Assembly (NCBI GenBank): GCA_044359955.1
Contig: JBIKLF010000012.1
Span: forward strand, 3,124 to 67,123
Direction: 5' to 3'
DNA from: JACTMZ01 sp044359955
Lineage (GTDB): Bacteria; Verrucomicrobiota; Verrucomicrobiia; Chthoniobacterales; JACTMZ01
Length of the DNA stretch: 64,000 nt
The notes under the pieces were generated by a model. It did no database searches. It worked only from the letters and a program-made list of their open reading frames with translations, and was not told where the DNA came from. Below, piece after piece: positions 52,598 to 61,282 of the stretch. The position numbers were made by a program, and so were the translations under genes. How positions within the stretch are numbered: the stretch's first letter is position 1; every line of letters begins with the position of its first letter.

Positions 52598-53263
52598 ATG
52601 CTCGCCGTTGTCACCACCGGACCCGCCTCCACCCCGATCGATGAGGTGCGCTGCTTGACCAACTTCGCCACCGGCGAAATCGGCGCGCTCCTCGCCCAAG
52701 CCCTCGCCGCCCGCGGTTTCCAAACCCTTCTCTTCCGCGCCCGCGGGGCCACGCACACCCACGTGCCAACCGGCGCGCTGCTCCACGAATTCGAAACCAA
52801 CCACGATCTCGCCCGCGCCCTCGAAGAACTGACCGAAAGCCGCGCCCCCGAGATCCGCGCCGTATTCCACGCCGCCGCCCTCTCCGACTACGACCTCACC
52901 GCCGTGCGCGGACCCGACGGCTCCCTCCTCGGCTCGCCCAAAATCCCCGGTGACCTCCCACAACTCCACCTCCTCCTCGAGCCCGCGGCGAAAATCCTTC
53001 CGCTCCTCCGCGCATGGTTTCCGCACGCCTGGATCGTTGGCTGGAAATACGAACTGGTCGGCACCCGAGAAGAAGCCGTCACGGAGGCCCGCACCCCGCT
53101 CCAGCTAAGCCAGAGCGATGCCACCGTGCTCAACGGGGCGGCCTACGGACCCGGTTTTGGCCTGCTCGAGAGCACCCATCCCCCATTCCACCACCCCACC
53201 AAGCGCGAATTGGCTCAATTTCTCGCCTCGCGGGCCGAGGCCTTCGCGAAGTCCCATAAATAA
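52598..53263 (+). CDS. coaB: phosphopantothenate-cysteine ligase-type protein (CoaB domain only)
   Basis: 221 residues from the ATG at 52598. The start LAVVTTGPASTPIDEVRCLT with NFATGEIGALLAQALA matches the CoaB opening (TxGxTxxPIDxVR...TG..G). HAAALSDYDL matches the VxAAAVxDY loop, and SDATVLNG the terminal N-rich loop. It joins cysteine to 4'-phosphopantothenate (CTP or ATP). Normally fused to CoaC in bacteria; here the CoaC half is at 1416-1964. Confidence 0.85.
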   Translation: MLAVVTTGPASTPIDEVRCLTNFATGEIGALLAQALAARGFQTLLFRARGATHTHVPTGALLHEFETNHDLARALEELTESRAPEIRAVFHAAALSDYDLTAVRGPDGSLLGSPKIPGDLPQLHLLLEPAAKILPLLRAWFPHAWIVGWKYELVGTREEAVTEARTPLQLSQSDATVLNGAAYGPGFGLLESTHPPFHHPTKRELAQFLASRAEAFAKSHK

Positions 53264-53515
53264 AGGCCTCGCGGGAGCCACTCCCGCAAAGAAGTCGCCA
53301 AAAAGCATCTTTCCGAACCGCATGCACCCGCATAACCTACTGCACCACAATTAATAAAATTTTTTCCTCCCCGCCCGAAAAAAACTCTTTTCGCCCCCCA
53401 GCGATTGTGGCTTTATAGAACAACTCACCCACATATGGTGGTGTCGGGTCTGCCGGTGACCTCCCCCCAAGGTTGACTGGTTGGCGCAAACCTCCCCCCT
53501 ACGAGACAAGATTCC
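53264..53515. other. 252-bp leader before the B12-dependent reductase
   Basis: Contains an AT-rich run (TTAATAAAATTTTTTCCTCC), TATAGA at 53415-53420 as a possible -10, and an imperfect palindrome CACCCACATATGGTGGTG (about 53427-53444). I could not recognise the cobalamin-riboswitch core or an NrdR box, though regulation by either would be expected for this gene. Confidence 0.4.
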
Positions 53516-56500
53516 ATGATCGCAACAAAATCATCCTTCCGTTCCAAAACACGCAAATCGACCACCTCGCGCCCGGCCTCTGCCCGCGGCACGAAGCCGG
53601 TCTCGGCCGGCCGCCCCCGCATCACCGACCCCAAGTCCAAGGGCCTCAAGTTCGAGCAGCGTTTCCACACCCAAGCCGGCTCACCCTTCGACCACGTGGA
53701 GTGGGACAAGCGCACGGCCGAGATCAATGACGACTCCGGCAAGGTCATCTTCAAACAGGAAAACGTGGAAGTCCCCCGCAGCTGGAGTCCGCTCGCCACC
53801 AAGATCGCCGTCTCCAAATATTTTTACGGTGATGTTTCCCATGGCACCGATCCGCACAAAGGCGGGCGCGAGTCCTCCATCCGCCAGCTCATCCACCGCG
53901 TCACCCGCACCATCACGGACTTCGGCCAAGCCGACGGTTACTTTGCCGACAAGGCCAGCGCCGAGGCCTTCTACAACGACCTCACCTGGCTCTGCCTCCA
54001 CCAGCACGGCGCCTTCAACAGCCCCGTCTGGTTCAACGTCGGCCTCGCCCAACAATACGGCATCGGCAAGGACGCCGGGCAGGGCAACTACTACTACAAT
54101 CGCCTCAGCGGCGAAGCCGAGCGCGCCCCCACGCAATACGAATACCCGCAAGCCAGCGCCTGCTTCATTCAGTCCGTCGAGGACAACATGGAAAGCATCC
54201 TCGACCTCGCCAAAAGCGAGGCCATGCTTTTCAAATACGGCAGCGGCACCGGCAGCGACCTCTCCACCCTGCGCTCAACCCGCGAAAAATTGAGCGGCGG
54301 CGGCAGACCCAGCGGTCCGCTCTCTTTCCTCAAAGTTTACGACCAAGTGGCCAGCGTGGTCAAAAGCGGCGGCAAAACCCGCCGCGCCGCCAAAATGAAC
54401 ACGCTCAAGGATTGGCACCCCGACATCGAGGAATTCATCGAATCCAAGATGAAGGAGGAGCGCAAAGCCTGGGCCCTCATCGAACAGGGCTACGATGGCT
54501 CCTTCAACGGCGAGGCCTACGGCTCGGTCATGTATCAGAACGAGAACCTGACCGTCCGCGTGACCGATGAATTCATGGACGCCGCCCTCAAGGGGCGCGA
54601 ATGGACCACGGTCCGCGTGACCGACGGCAAGCCCTGCGAGAAAAAAGACGCCCGCCACCTCCTGCGCAAAATCGCCGAAGGCACGCACGTCTGCGGCGAC
54701 CCCGGCATGCAGTTCGAGACCACCATCCAAAAGTGGCACACCTGCAAAGGCACCGCCCGGCAGAATTCGACCAACCCGTGCTCCGAATACCTCTTCCTCG
54801 ACAACACGGCCTGCAACCTTGCCTCGCTCAACCTCATGAAGTTCAAGCGCGAAGACAACACCTTCGACGTCGAGAAATTCAAAGCCGCCGTACGCATCTA
54901 CATCACCGCGCAGGAAATCCTCGTCGACAACGCCAGCTACCCGACCAAATACATTGCGGAAAACAGCCACATCTTCCGCACCCTCGGTCTCGGCTACGCC
55001 AACCTCGGCGCCCTCATCATGAGCTACGGCCACGGCTACGAAAGCCCCGAGGGCCGCGCCCTCGCCGGTTCGATCACCGCCATCATGACCGGCCACGCCT
55101 ACGAGCAGAGCGCCCGCATCTCCGGCATCACCGGGCCCTTCCCGGGCTACGAGGACTCCCGGGCCAGCGGCGTGAAACAGACCGTCGCCCCCGACAACGT
55201 GGACGCCATGCTTGAGGTCATCCAACTCCACCGCGACGCGGTCGAGGAAATTCAAGCCTCCGATGAGTTCGGGTATCTTCTCAACGAGGCGCGCCAGGTC
55301 TGGGACGCCGCCCTGCAACTCGGCAAAAAACAAGGCTACCGCAACGCCCAGGTTACCGTGCTCGCCCCGACCGGAACCATCGGCTTCCTCATGGACTGCG
55401 ACACCACCGGCATCGAGCCCGACATCGCCCTGGTCAAATACAAACTCCTCGCCGGCGGCGGCATGCTCAAAATCGTCAACCAGACCGTCCGCCCCGCCCT
55501 GCAAAAGCTCGGCTACCGCGAGACCGACATCGAAGCGATCATCGCCCACATCGACAAATACGACACGATCGAAGACGTCGAAGAGGAGGGCCAGACGATC
55601 AAAAGCGGACTCCGCGCCGAACACATCAGCGTCTTTGACTGCGCCTTCAAGCCGATGCGCGGGGAACGCAGCCTCAGCTACCACGCGCACATCCACATGA
55701 TGGCCGCCGCCCAGCCATTCCTCTCGGGCGCCATCTCCAAGACGGTCAACCTGCCCGAGCACGCCACGATCGACGACATCGTTGACACCTACGTGGACGG
55801 TTGGAAACTCGGCCTCAAAGCCATTGCCATCTACCGCGACGGCTCCAAGCGTTCCGCGCCGGTCGTCACCGACAAGAAAAAGCACGGCACCGGCAACTCC
55901 GAACTCGAGGCCGAACTCTCGACCAAGAACGAACTCGAGGAGCGCATCATCGAACTGGAAAACGACCTCGATTCCCTGCGGGCCAAGCTCGACCAACCGT
56001 CGCGCCACCGCCTGCCGGACACCCGCGTCGCGCTCAACCACAAGTTCGACATTGCCGGCCACGAAGGCTATGTCACCGTCGGTCTCTTCGAGAATGGCCA
56101 ACCCGGCGAACTCTTCATCCAGATGGCCAAAGAGGGCAGCACGATCGGCGGCCTCATGGACACCGTGGCGACCCTCACCTCGATCTCGCTGCAATACGGT
56201 GTCCCGCTCGAGAGCCTGGTCAAGAAATTCGCCTTCCAGCGCTTCGAACCCAGCGGCTTCACCAAGAACCCCGACATCCGCAACGCCAGCAGCATCACCG
56301 ACTACGTGTTCCGCTGGCTCGGTTGCCAATTCATCAAGGGTTACAAAGAAGCCACTTCGCCCAACCGCAACCAACCGGAACTTCCCATGAGGGAAATTCC
56401 GGAAATGGAACGCCGCGCGGTCAACCGCCCGGTCACCGACCTCCCGCGCACCGGCGAGCGTGAAATCATCGACGTCATCACCCAGACCCAGAACAGCGAA

Positions 56501-56671
56501 GGCACCCCGGTGGCCATGGCCGGCACCGCGACCCACGCCGAACGCATCCAAGGCGCCCTCGGCACCATGTTCATGGACACCACCTGCTCCCACTGCGGCA
56601 GCAACAAAGTGATCCGCGCCGGGGCCTGCGGCGTCTGCACCGAGTGCGGCACCAGCCAAGGCTGCAGCTAA
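53516..56671 (+). CDS. nrdJ: adenosylcobalamin-dependent (class II) ribonucleotide reductase
   Basis: Reduces ribonucleotides to deoxyribonucleotides with a B12 cofactor, oxygen-independent. 1051 residues. Residues 1-45 are a Ser/Arg/Lys-rich tail. The catalytic barrel has ASACFIQSVEDNMESILDLA, YGSGTGSDLSTLRSTREKLS, NPCSEYLFLDNTACNLASLN and APTGTIGFLMDCDTTGIEP. A coiled coil (about 795-826, ELEERIIELENDLDSLRAKL) leads to the TSCPD-type domain. The C-terminal zinc-ribbon tail is CSHCGSNKVIRAGACGVCTE with CGTSQGCS. No ATP-cone is seen at the N-terminus. Confidence 0.95.
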   Translation: MIATKSSFRSKTRKSTTSRPASARGTKPVSAGRPRITDPKSKGLKFEQRFHTQAGSPFDHVEWDKRTAEINDDSGKVIFKQENVEVPRSWSPLATKIAVSKYFYGDVSHGTDPHKGGRESSIRQLIHRVTRTITDFGQADGYFADKASAEAFYNDLTWLCLHQHGAFNSPVWFNVGLAQQYGIGKDAGQGNYYYNRLSGEAERAPTQYEYPQASACFIQSVEDNMESILDLAKSEAMLFKYGSGTGSDLSTLRSTREKLSGGGRPSGPLSFLKVYDQVASVVKSGGKTRRAAKMNTLKDWHPDIEEFIESKMKEERKAWALIEQGYDGSFNGEAYGSVMYQNENLTVRVTDEFMDAALKGREWTTVRVTDGKPCEKKDARHLLRKIAEGTHVCGDPGMQFETTIQKWHTCKGTARQNSTNPCSEYLFLDNTACNLASLNLMKFKREDNTFDVEKFKAAVRIYITAQEILVDNASYPTKYIAENSHIFRTLGLGYANLGALIMSYGHGYESPEGRALAGSITAIMTGHAYEQSARISGITGPFPGYEDSRASGVKQTVAPDNVDAMLEVIQLHRDAVEEIQASDEFGYLLNEARQVWDAALQLGKKQGYRNAQVTVLAPTGTIGFLMDCDTTGIEPDIALVKYKLLAGGGMLKIVNQTVRPALQKLGYRETDIEAIIAHIDKYDTIEDVEEEGQTIKSGLRAEHISVFDCAFKPMRGERSLSYHAHIHMMAAAQPFLSGAISKTVNLPEHATIDDIVDTYVDGWKLGLKAIAIYRDGSKRSAPVVTDKKKHGTGNSELEAELSTKNELEERIIELENDLDSLRAKLDQPSRHRLPDTRVALNHKFDIAGHEGYVTVGLFENGQPGELFIQMAKEGSTIGGLMDTVATLTSISLQYGVPLESLVKKFAFQRFEPSGFTKNPDIRNASSITDYVFRWLGCQFIKGYKEATSPNRNQPELPMREIPEMERRAVNRPVTDLPRTGEREIIDVITQTQNSEGTPVAMAGTATHAERIQGALGTMFMDTTCSHCGSNKVIRAGACGVCTECGTSQGCS

Positions 56672-56707
56672 AACCATTGTGTCGCGCGATCTTCGCGCAC
56701 CAAACCG

Positions 56708-56742
56708 AGCCCCGGAGAGGAAACTCTCCGGGGCTTTTGTTT
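56708..56742 (+). terminator. intrinsic terminator of nrdJ
   Basis: 12-bp stem AGCCCCGGAGAG / CTCTCCGGGGCT with loop GAAA, then TTTGTTT. Confidence 0.93.
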
Positions 56743-56800
56743 GCAGAGCGCCGCCCCTGACCTTGTTGCAGGGGAGCGCAACAGCCTCCGGGTCAATCCA

Positions 56801-56870
56801 AAATTTCCAATCTCCCACCCGCCATCCTCTCACCTTCTGAATTCCAAAATTTCCAATCTTAAATCCCCAA
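56801..56870. repeat. AAAATTTCCAATC-type repeats before tRNA-Gln
   Basis: Two units: CCAAAATTTCCAATCTCCCA and CCAAAATTTCCAATCTTAAA about 35 bp apart. They belong to the AAATC family. Confidence 0.65.
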
Positions 56871-56914
56871 GCTTGCACCCGCCCCCCACTTCAGCCACGT
56901 TATCCCATCATTAC

Positions 56915-56988
56915 TGGCCCGTGGTGTAATGGTAACACAGCGGCCTTTGGAGCCGTTATTCATGGTTCGAGTCCATGCGGGCCAGCCA
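56915..56988 (+). tRNA. tRNA-Gln(UUG)
   Basis: Acceptor TGGCCCG pairs with CGGGCCA (56978-56984), discriminator G, encoded CCA at 56986-56988. D-arm GTGTAATGGTAACAC, anticodon loop CTTTGGA gives UUG, T-arm CATGGTTCGAGTCCATG. It marks the chromosomal side of the restriction-modification island. Confidence 0.95.
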
Positions 56989-57355
56989 CTCTCGCCCCGT
57001 CAGCCGTAAACCTAGGAAGGAAGTTGAGGGTCTATGGTTGAGGGGGTAAGGCGATGGCTGAAGAGTGAGTTTGACACCTGAATCAGCGGCCCTGCTCCAG
57101 CTCTCCTCTCCGTTTTTAGGTTTAGAAAAGTGCAACGTAAATGCACACCGCACCCTACCGCATCGGAAGATTTCACCCTTCCTATTTCACTCTTCACTCT
57201 TCTTGCCGCCCGCCAATCTCCCTGACCCGGAGACACTTGCACTTATGACAACCTTCGTTCGTGCCTCCGGCACGGCGTCTGCTGTAAATTCCCCGCGCCA
57301 TGCCCCGCCCCGCATGATCAACCTTCTGAAACCTCACAATTAACCAGACCATTTC
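56989..57355. other. 367-bp region between tRNA-Gln and hsdM without a gene
   Basis: No integrase or coding remnant recognised. It contains a TTCACTCTTCACTCTTC run at about 57188-57204 (similar to the GTCAC family). Confidence 0.5.
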
Positions 57356-59518
57356 ATGCCCACTGAAACCCATTCCCAGATCGCCAGCTTCATCTGGAGC
57401 ATTTGCAACCTCCTTCGTGGCCCCTACAAGCGAAACGAGTATCGCAAGGTCATCCTCCCGCTCACAGTCCTGCGCCGCTTTGATAGCATCCTCGCTCCAA
57501 CCAAACCGGCGGTCCTGAAGCAACATGCAGCCATCAAAGCCAAGGGGGAGAATATCATCCGCCACCAGCTTTCGCAAATCACCGGCGTGCCGTTTTTCAA
57601 TCTCTCCAAGTTCACGATGGCCAAGGCCGCTGAAGGCAGCGGCTTGAACGGCCTGCTGGATGACCCGAACCACCTCGCGCCCAACCTCAACAGCTACATC
57701 AACGGCTTCTCGCCCAACGTCCGCGCCATCATCGAAAAATTCAAGCTCCCCGAGCAGATCGCCTACATGGCCGAGAAAGACTTGCTCTATCTTGTCGTCC
57801 AGAAGTTCGCCGCCATCGACCTCTCGCCCGACCGCGTGGACAACATGCAGATGGGCTACGTCTTCGAGGAACTCATCCGGATCGGCGCGGAACAATCCAA
57901 TGAGGAAGCAGGAGAACACTTCACCCCGCGCGAAGTGATCAAGCTCATGGTCAATCTGCTCCTCTCGCCGGAGAAAGACCTCGCGCGCAGCCACGTGGTG
58001 AAGACCATCTACGATCCCGCCTGCGGCACGGGCGGCATGTTGTCCGTCGCTGAGAAATACATTCGCGACCTCAACGCCGACGCCCAGCCCAAGCTCTTCG
58101 GTCAGGACTGGAACGACGAAGCTTGGGCCGTCTGCAAATCCGACATGCTCATCAAGGGGGAGGACGCCGACGCCGTCATCCTCGGCGACACCTTCACGAA
58201 GGACGGCTTCGACCGCACCGATGACGGCAAGAAATGGACCTTTGACTACATGCTCGCCAATCCCCCATTCGGCGTGGAGTGGAAGCAGCAGCAGAAATAC
58301 ATCGAGAACGAAAGCGACACCCTCGGCTTCAGCGGACGCTTCGGCGCGGGCACGCCCCGCGTGAATGACGGCGCGCTGCTCTTCCTCCAGCACATGCTGG
58401 CCAAGATGCGCGCCCCGCAGGACGGTGGCAGCCGCCTCGCCATCGTCTTCAATGGCTCGCCCCTCTTCACCGGCGACGCCGGCGGCGGCGAGAGCGAAAT
58501 CCGCCGCTGGATCATCGAAAACGACTGGCTGGAGGCCATCGTCGCACTGCCCGAGCAACTTTTCTACAACACCGGCATCTCCACCTACCTCTGGGTGCTC
58601 ACCAACCGGAAAGACTCCGGGGCCGGAGGGGCAGATTCCCGCAAGGGCAAGGTGCAGCTCATCGATGCCCGCCCGTTCTGGGTGCAGATGGAGAAAAGCC
58701 TCGGCAACAAACGCCGCCGCATCGGCGATCCCTCCGACAAGGAGAAAGATCCCGACCACATCGGCGAACTCACCAAGATCTTCGGCGACTTCTGCGACGG
58801 CCAGACACGCACCTTCACCGAGGAAGACCCGATCACCCACCAGCCCATCCAGCGCCAGCGTGTGGTCAGCAAGATTTTCGACAACGACGACTTCGGTTAT
58901 TACAAGATCACCGTCGAACGTCCGCTGCGGCTGAACTTCCTGGCCAGCGCCGAACGCATCGCCCAACTCGATGACGAGAGCGGCTTCAAGAACCTCGCCA
59001 CCAGCGCGAAGAAAGACCCCGCCGTCCGCGAAAAGGAAATTGAGGGTGGCAAAGAACGTCAGAAAGAAATTCGCGCCTTCGTTCGCACACTCGGCAGCAA
59101 GCTCTGGAAAGACCGCAAAGCCTTCCTCAACCACCTGCGTCAATCTGCGAAATCTGCGGATAAAGATCCCCGCCTGAGCGCCTCGGAACTCAAGGCCGTG
59201 CTCGCCGCCCTCGGCGAACGCGACGACACCGCCGAAATCTGCCGCGACCGCGACGGCCAGCCCGAGCCCGACGCCGACCTGCGCGACACCGAGACCGTGC
59301 CGCTCAAGGAAAGCATCGAGGCCTACTCCAAACGGGAGGTGCTACCCCACGTGCCCGATGCCTGGATCGACCCCACCAAGACCAAGGTCGGCTACGAAAT
59401 CCCGCTCAACCGCCACTTCTACCGCTACGAGCCGCCGCGCCCGCTGGAAGTCATCGAGACTGACATCAAGCGGCTTGAAGACGACATCATGAAAATGCTC
59501 AGGGAGGTGACCGCGTGA
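57356..59518 (+). CDS. hsdM: type I restriction-modification system, methyltransferase subunit
   Basis: N6-adenine DNA methyltransferase, 720 residues, longer than the usual 500-550. The HsdM N-terminal helical domain (residues 1-150) has SFIWSICNLLRGPYKRNEYR. Motif I is DPACGTGGML (about 219-228) and motif IV NPPF (about 302-305) within MLANPPFGVEWK. The C-terminal region is extended (residues 560-720), with a stretch LRQSAKSADKD encoded by the AATCTGCGAAATCTGCGGAT repeat. First gene of hsdM-cassette-hsdS-dinD-hsdR. Confidence 0.95.
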   Translation: MPTETHSQIASFIWSICNLLRGPYKRNEYRKVILPLTVLRRFDSILAPTKPAVLKQHAAIKAKGENIIRHQLSQITGVPFFNLSKFTMAKAAEGSGLNGLLDDPNHLAPNLNSYINGFSPNVRAIIEKFKLPEQIAYMAEKDLLYLVVQKFAAIDLSPDRVDNMQMGYVFEELIRIGAEQSNEEAGEHFTPREVIKLMVNLLLSPEKDLARSHVVKTIYDPACGTGGMLSVAEKYIRDLNADAQPKLFGQDWNDEAWAVCKSDMLIKGEDADAVILGDTFTKDGFDRTDDGKKWTFDYMLANPPFGVEWKQQQKYIENESDTLGFSGRFGAGTPRVNDGALLFLQHMLAKMRAPQDGGSRLAIVFNGSPLFTGDAGGGESEIRRWIIENDWLEAIVALPEQLFYNTGISTYLWVLTNRKDSGAGGADSRKGKVQLIDARPFWVQMEKSLGNKRRRIGDPSDKEKDPDHIGELTKIFGDFCDGQTRTFTEEDPITHQPIQRQRVVSKIFDNDDFGYYKITVERPLRLNFLASAERIAQLDDESGFKNLATSAKKDPAVREKEIEGGKERQKEIRAFVRTLGSKLWKDRKAFLNHLRQSAKSADKDPRLSASELKAVLAALGERDDTAEICRDRDGQPEPDADLRDTETVPLKESIEAYSKREVLPHVPDAWIDPTKTKVGYEIPLNRHFYRYEPPRPLEVIETDIKRLEDDIMKMLREVTA
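59143..59162 (+). repeat. AATCTGCGAAATCTGCGGAT repeat inside hsdM
   Basis: A tandem AATCTGCGA unit of the type found in intergenic leaders (compare ATCCGTGAAATCCGTGG at 39143). Translated as QSAKSADK. Confidence 0.55.
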
Positions 59519-59565
59519 AAACCCTCCTTGCGGCTCCGGAGCTTCCGGTGCTACTGGTATGACCA

Positions 59566-59754
59566 GTGAAGCGTCATTTCCAGCCCGTGAAGCCCTTGGT
59601 CTCCCGCGAGCAGATGGAGCGGATCCTGTCCTCCAGGCGCTCGATCACGTCCGAGGAAGCCCATCGCCAGATGGCCGCCCATCTGGGGCGCCCCCTCTTG
59701 CCCGGCAGGAAAGTGCGCTTCGTGAATGGGCACAAAGTGTTGGCCTGCTGCTGA
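59566..59754 (+). CDS. 62-residue protein of the restriction-locus cassette
   Basis: GTG start at 59566. KRHFQPVKPLVSREQMERIL, SSRRSITSEEAHRQMAAHLG and a basic end RKVRFVNGHKVLACC. Strong third-position GC bias supports coding. No family recognised; small and basic with a helical centre. It ends 13 bp before the next gene. A longer overlapping frame (59559-59771) looks non-coding. Confidence 0.5.
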   Translation: MKRHFQPVKPLVSREQMERILSSRRSITSEEAHRQMAAHLGRPLLPGRKVRFVNGHKVLACC

Positions 59755-59767
59755 AGCGCCCGCTGAA

Positions 59768-60898
59768 ATGAGCGAGCCGATTCCATTTCTTTCGCCGCGT
59801 CTGGTCGGAAAGCGCTTCGAGGGTCATGCCGTGCCCTTGGAGGTGCTCAAGGATTTGGCCGCGCTGGACGAGCTCATCAAAGAGACGGCCAAATGGCATT
59901 TCCTGCAATCAAACCCGGGGCGCCAACGCGTTCCACGCGGGTTCACCGATGAAATCTCCCTTCGCGTTCAGGACATCGAACCAGGCAGCGCGATTCCCCT
60001 GATCATGCTTTACGTGGTGGGCAGCCAACTCCTCTTTTCAGATCACCAGAAGTATTTTGAGCGGGCCAGAGACAGTGTGATCGCTGCCATCGACGTGGCC
60101 GACTCCAACGGACGAATTACGGATCATCTGCCTGAGACCATTCTGCCGCACTTTGACACCCTCGGGCGGAGTCTCCTGGATGATGAATCCATCGAGTTCA
60201 GGCCGGAGAATCCTGAGCGTCCAGCGAGACTGAACAAGGTTGTGCGCAGGCGACTGATTCTCGCGTCATCTCAAGCTCAGGAAGTCACCGAGGAAGTCGT
60301 TTTACGTGGCACGGTTCCTGAGGCTGACCATGAGCGCAAGAGCTTCGAGCTTCAGGTTATCCACGGGCCAAAACTTGCTGCTCCCATCGAGCCTTTCCAT
60401 CTTGAGACTATTGTGGAGGCATTCACCGGCTACCAGCAAAGCGTTCGGGTTTCGGTGCGGGGCGTTGTAAAGTATGATCGAGGGGGCCGCCCCAAACGAA
60501 TCGAGCGGGTCGAGGAGGTCAATATCCTCGATCCTAACGACGTCCTAGCGCGGCTTGATGAGCTGCGCATGCTGCAAGACGGATGGCTCGACGGGGCTGG
60601 GGCTGCTCCCTCCGTAGAGGGCCTTGCCTGGTTTGCTCAGGAGTTCGAGGCCAACTACCCGCGCGACGCTGTTTTGCCTTATGTCTATCCGACGGCTGAA
60701 GGGGGGCTCCAACTTGAGTGGGGGTTGCCGGCAGGTGAAGTCTCTTTGGAGATCGATCTCGTTACCAAACAGGCGGAATGGCACCGCCTCAATCTGTCGT
60801 CGAGCGAGGAAGCGGCATTCTCCCTAGACCTCGGCCAAGCCGAGTTTTGGGAGGTGCTTGCTCAGGAGGTCCGAAACGCGGGGGGAACTGTCGCGTGA
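59768..60898 (+). CDS. 376-residue protein of unknown function between hsdM and hsdS
   Basis: From the ATG at 59768. The N-terminal half is SPRLVGKRFEGHAVPLEVLK with DISLRVQDIEPGS-like segments (FTDEISLRVQDIEPGSAIPL). The C-terminal domain has LDELRMLQDGWLDGAGAAPS and YVYPTAEGGLQLEWGLPAGE. I recall the pattern PTxxGGxQLEW from unnamed accessory-region proteins, but cannot give a function. Codon use is more AT-rich than neighbours (CATCTTGAGACTATTGTGG), suggesting separate transfer. It overlaps the next start (GTGA). Confidence 0.8.
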   Translation: MSEPIPFLSPRLVGKRFEGHAVPLEVLKDLAALDELIKETAKWHFLQSNPGRQRVPRGFTDEISLRVQDIEPGSAIPLIMLYVVGSQLLFSDHQKYFERARDSVIAAIDVADSNGRITDHLPETILPHFDTLGRSLLDDESIEFRPENPERPARLNKVVRRRLILASSQAQEVTEEVVLRGTVPEADHERKSFELQVIHGPKLAAPIEPFHLETIVEAFTGYQQSVRVSVRGVVKYDRGGRPKRIERVEEVNILDPNDVLARLDELRMLQDGWLDGAGAAPSVEGLAWFAQEFEANYPRDAVLPYVYPTAEGGLQLEWGLPAGEVSLEIDLVTKQAEWHRLNLSSSEEAAFSLDLGQAEFWEVLAQEVRNAGGTVA

Positions 60899-61269
60899 AA
60901 CCCTCCACCTTGCTCCTTCGACAAATTAATCCCGCCTTCGTCCAACTCGGCCGCGTAACCTCGCAGGCATTCCGACCCACTCCAAAGGACCGCGATCTGT
61001 TGTCGGCCTACCATGGAGACATGATCAGCGTGGCAGACGCTTGGAAGCACTTTACCGAATTATTGGGTTTCCGTTCTGTCGGTGTGCTGGCGATCTCCTG
61101 CTCCGAATGCGTCGATGTCGAATTGAGTGCTCGCCATGCTCCTCAGGAGTTTCCCGAACACGCCGTCGTCGATTTCTCCGGTCACTCAAAGAGCACAATC
61201 GACACAAAAGCAAAACATCTCACGGCCCGGGCGGTTGATCGCGGGTGGTTACATCAGGCTGGGGAGTAG
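60895..61269 (+). CDS. 124-residue partner protein of unknown function
   Basis: GTG start at 60895 overlapping the upstream stop (GTGA). STLLLRQINPAFVQLGRVTS, QAFRPTPKDRDLLSAYHGDM, ISVADAWKHFTELLGFRSVG and a tail TKAKHLTARAVDRGWLHQ. It is tightly coupled to the 376-residue protein, so the two likely work together. I know no characterised member. The context (restriction locus) suggests defence or its regulation. Confidence 0.75.
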   Translation: MKPSTLLLRQINPAFVQLGRVTSQAFRPTPKDRDLLSAYHGDMISVADAWKHFTELLGFRSVGVLAISCSECVDVELSARHAPQEFPEHAVVDFSGHSKSTIDTKAKHLTARAVDRGWLHQAGE

Positions 61270-61282
61270 AGGAAGTGGCCGC

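Noticed and set aside
53264..53515. Cobalamin riboswitch or NrdR box before nrdJ
   Set aside because: Expected by function, but I could not find the conserved cobalamin-box core or a palindrome in the NrdR register; only a weak CACCCACATATGGTGGTG palindrome.
54275..56878. 867-codon open frame antisense to nrdJ
   Set aside because: Low-complexity Gly/Ala/Val/Asp-rich translation with no domain. It mirrors the codon bias of the sense gene, as do similar long antisense frames opposite dnaK, groEL, hsdM, cysS and leuC.
57000..57153. Short minus-strand frame ending WLARMDSNHE next to tRNA-Gln
   Set aside because: Translation of the tRNA gene itself, a common false protein call.
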